A stretch of 53,861 bases of DNA from positions 1 through 53,861 of the forward strand of contig DROQ01000107.1 in the NCBI GenBank assembly GCA_011321845.1. Direction: 5' to 3'. The position numbers were made by a program, and so were the translations under genes. Under the pieces are notes generated by a model, which saw nothing but the letters and a program-made list of their open reading frames with translations, was not told the DNA's origin and did not search any database. The stretch is from Planctomycetota bacterium (GTDB lineage: Bacteria; Planctomycetota; UBA1135; GCA-002748355). Shown piece after piece: positions 52,694-53,861 of the stretch; the first letter of the stretch is position 1, and each line of letters opens with the position of its first letter.

Positions 52694-53861
52694 TCAAGAG
52701 ATCTCATCGGAATGCGGGCTTCCTTCGGGGGAACTCCCCTTGGGGACGCTCTTCTCCGAAGGAAGGAGCCCATACTTTTTCATTTTGTGGAACAGAGTCG
52801 TTCGGTTGATCTCCAGCATGTCAGCGGTCCGCCGCCGATTCCAGTCATTGGCTTCGAGGGCCTGAATAATGATGTTTCTCTCGGGTTCTTCCAAGGCCTG
52901 TTTCAGAGGAAGGATCTCTCCGTTCAGCTCGACTACGGGGCGGCTGCTTCCCCGGAGTTGGGGAGGGAGGTCCTCGGGGGTGATCCCGGTCGAACGGGCG
53001 AAGACCACCGCACGTTCGATGGCGTTTTCCAATTCCCTGATGTTCCCCGGCCAGGAATGGGCGAGGAGGTAGTCCATGGCCTCGGGGGTGACTCCCTCGA
53101 CTTCCTTTCCATGGAAGCGGTTGAACTCCTCCAGGAAGCGCTCGACCAGAAAGGGGATGTCCTCCTGCCGCTCCCGGAGAGGAGGAAGCTCGATGTTGAC
53201 CACGTTGATCCGGTAGTAGAGATCCTCGCGGAATTTCCCCTCCTTCACGAGTTCGAACAGGTCCTGGTTCGTCGCGAAGACGATGCGTACATCCACGGTT
53301 CGTGTCGCCGTCTCTCCCACCCGCTCGAAGCTGCGCTCCTGGACCGCCCTTAGGAGCTTGACCTGGAGCCCCGGGCTCGCGGTGGCGATCTCGTCCAGAA
53401 AAAGGGTCCCTGTGTCCGCGTCCTCGAACTTGCCCGCCTTGTCCAGGAAGGCACCGGTAAAGGCCCCCTTGGCGTGCCCGAAAAGTTCGGACTCCAGCAG
53501 GGTCTCGGGGAGGGCGCCGCAGTTGACTTCGATGAAGGGGGCGTCCCGCCGGGGCGAGAGCTGGTGGAGGGTCCGCGCGAGGAGGGTCTTGCCCGTCCCC
53601 GACTCCCCTGTGATGAGAACCGAGGCCCTGGTGGGGGCGACCGCCTCGATGGTCTCGAAGATGCGCCCCATCCTCTCGCTGACCCCGACCACCTTCTCCA
53701 TGCGCTTGCGTCGCTCCAATTCCGCCTTGAGGGTTCGGTTCTCTTCGACGAGCGATTTGCGGTCGATGGCTTTGCGCACCGAGATGCTGAGCTGATCGCC
53801 GTGAACCGGCTTGCTCAGGAAATCAAAGGCCCCCACCTGCATGGCGGCCACGGCCTCTTCG
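52694..53861 (-). CDS. Sigma-54-dependent response regulator, NtrC family (5' end outside window; PrsR-like?)
   Basis: About 389 residues visible; the start and most of the receiver domain are off the right edge. The receiver end is present (GAFDFLSKPV), then an AAA+ domain with Walker A GESGTGKT, the sigma-54-contacting GAFTGA, Walker B GTLFLDEI and the arginine-finger region REDLYYRINV, then a Fis-type helix-turn-helix (NRRRTADMLEINRTTLFHKMKKYGL). It activates sigma-54 promoters after phosphorylation by a histidine kinase not seen here. First gene of the operon with the TPR and GT-C-like proteins. In known exosortase loci such a regulator is called PrsR; identity is inferred from neighbours. 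Confidence 0.93.
   Translation of the reverse strand, partial: EEAVAAMQVGAFDFLSKPVHGDQLSISVRKAIDRKSLVEENRTLKAELERRKRMEKVVGVSERMGRIFETIEAVAPTRASVLITGESGTGKTLLARTLHQLSPRRDAPFIEVNCGALPETLLESELFGHAKGAFTGAFLDKAGKFEDADTGTLFLDEIATASPGLQVKLLRAVQERSFERVGETATRTVDVRIVFATNQDLFELVKEGKFREDLYYRINVVNIELPPLRERQEDIPFLVERFLEEFNRFHGKEVEGVTPEAMDYLLAHSWPGNIRELENAIERAVVFARSTGITPEDLPPQLRGSSRPVVELNGEILPLKQALEEPERNIIIQALEANDWNRRRTADMLEINRTTLFHKMKKYGLLPSEKSVPKGSSPEGSPHSDEIS

Overview
The window is 53.9 kb of GC-rich bacterial chromosome. Genes are densely packed, GTG and TTG starts are common, and no tRNA, rRNA, CRISPR array, insertion sequence or phage gene was seen. The mix suggests a Planctomycetota-like Gram-negative bacterium: system II cytochrome c maturation, many lineage-restricted secreted proteins, an exosortase locus, and a C-terminal beta-rich module that I associate with planctomycete exported proteins. 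This placement is an inference; no marker in the window fixes it. Five of the six proteins with a clear signal peptide end that peptide in [L/V]-x-A followed by Gln.

Region 1 (1-13.6 kb) is mostly housekeeping on the plus strand. It holds the 3' part of a ResB-like gene, ccsA, a rhomboid protease, a large secreted protein of unknown function, serS-thrS (overlapping), infC with a TTG start followed by an AI-2E-family permease, and on the minus strand a large secreted S41 (C-terminal processing) protease.

Region 2 (13.8-20.9 kb) holds a membrane protein of unknown function, then moaC-asd-accB-accC (the first three joined by ATGA/GTGA overlaps), then an AmaP/Asp23-like membrane protein overlapping a secreted Tyr/Gly-repeat protein.

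Region 3 (20.9-31.9 kb) is a nucleotide-sugar factory: UDP-glucuronate decarboxylase-like, glmS, a UDP-GlcNAc/ManNAc-type dehydrogenase, two further epimerases, and rfbA, rfbD and rfbB of dTDP-rhamnose synthesis without rfbC. Between glmS and the dehydrogenase lies a 435-bp non-coding stretch with two 125-bp copies of a strongly palindromic element. A minus-strand pair (a small membrane protein and an unknown exported protein) interrupts the series.

Region 4 (31.9-42.5 kb) is an exopolysaccharide/exosortase locus. It has a Wza-type export protein, a Wzz/GumC-type chain-length protein without kinase, an exosortase-associated O-glycosylation ligase, an asparagine-synthase-like amidotransferase, two GT4 glycosyltransferases, an exosortase-EpsI fusion (Cys178/Arg224/His245) and a polysaccharide deacetylase. 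The last five are joined by 4-8 bp overlaps and look more GC-rich than their surroundings. No sorting-signal substrate, initiating sugar-phosphate transferase or flippase is in the window.

Region 5 (42.4-53.9 kb) holds two secreted proteins of unknown function, a secreted M1 metallopeptidase with an extra C-terminal module and a clear terminator, and a minus-strand operon: a sigma-54-dependent response regulator (running off the right edge), a 1369-residue membrane-anchored TPR protein and a polytopic GT-C-like protein. The regulator plus TPR pair resembles the PrsR/PrsT genes of known exosortase loci, so it probably belongs functionally with region 4. Regions 3 to 5 together would make activated sugars, polymerise and export a polysaccharide, and anchor or process proteins at the cell surface.
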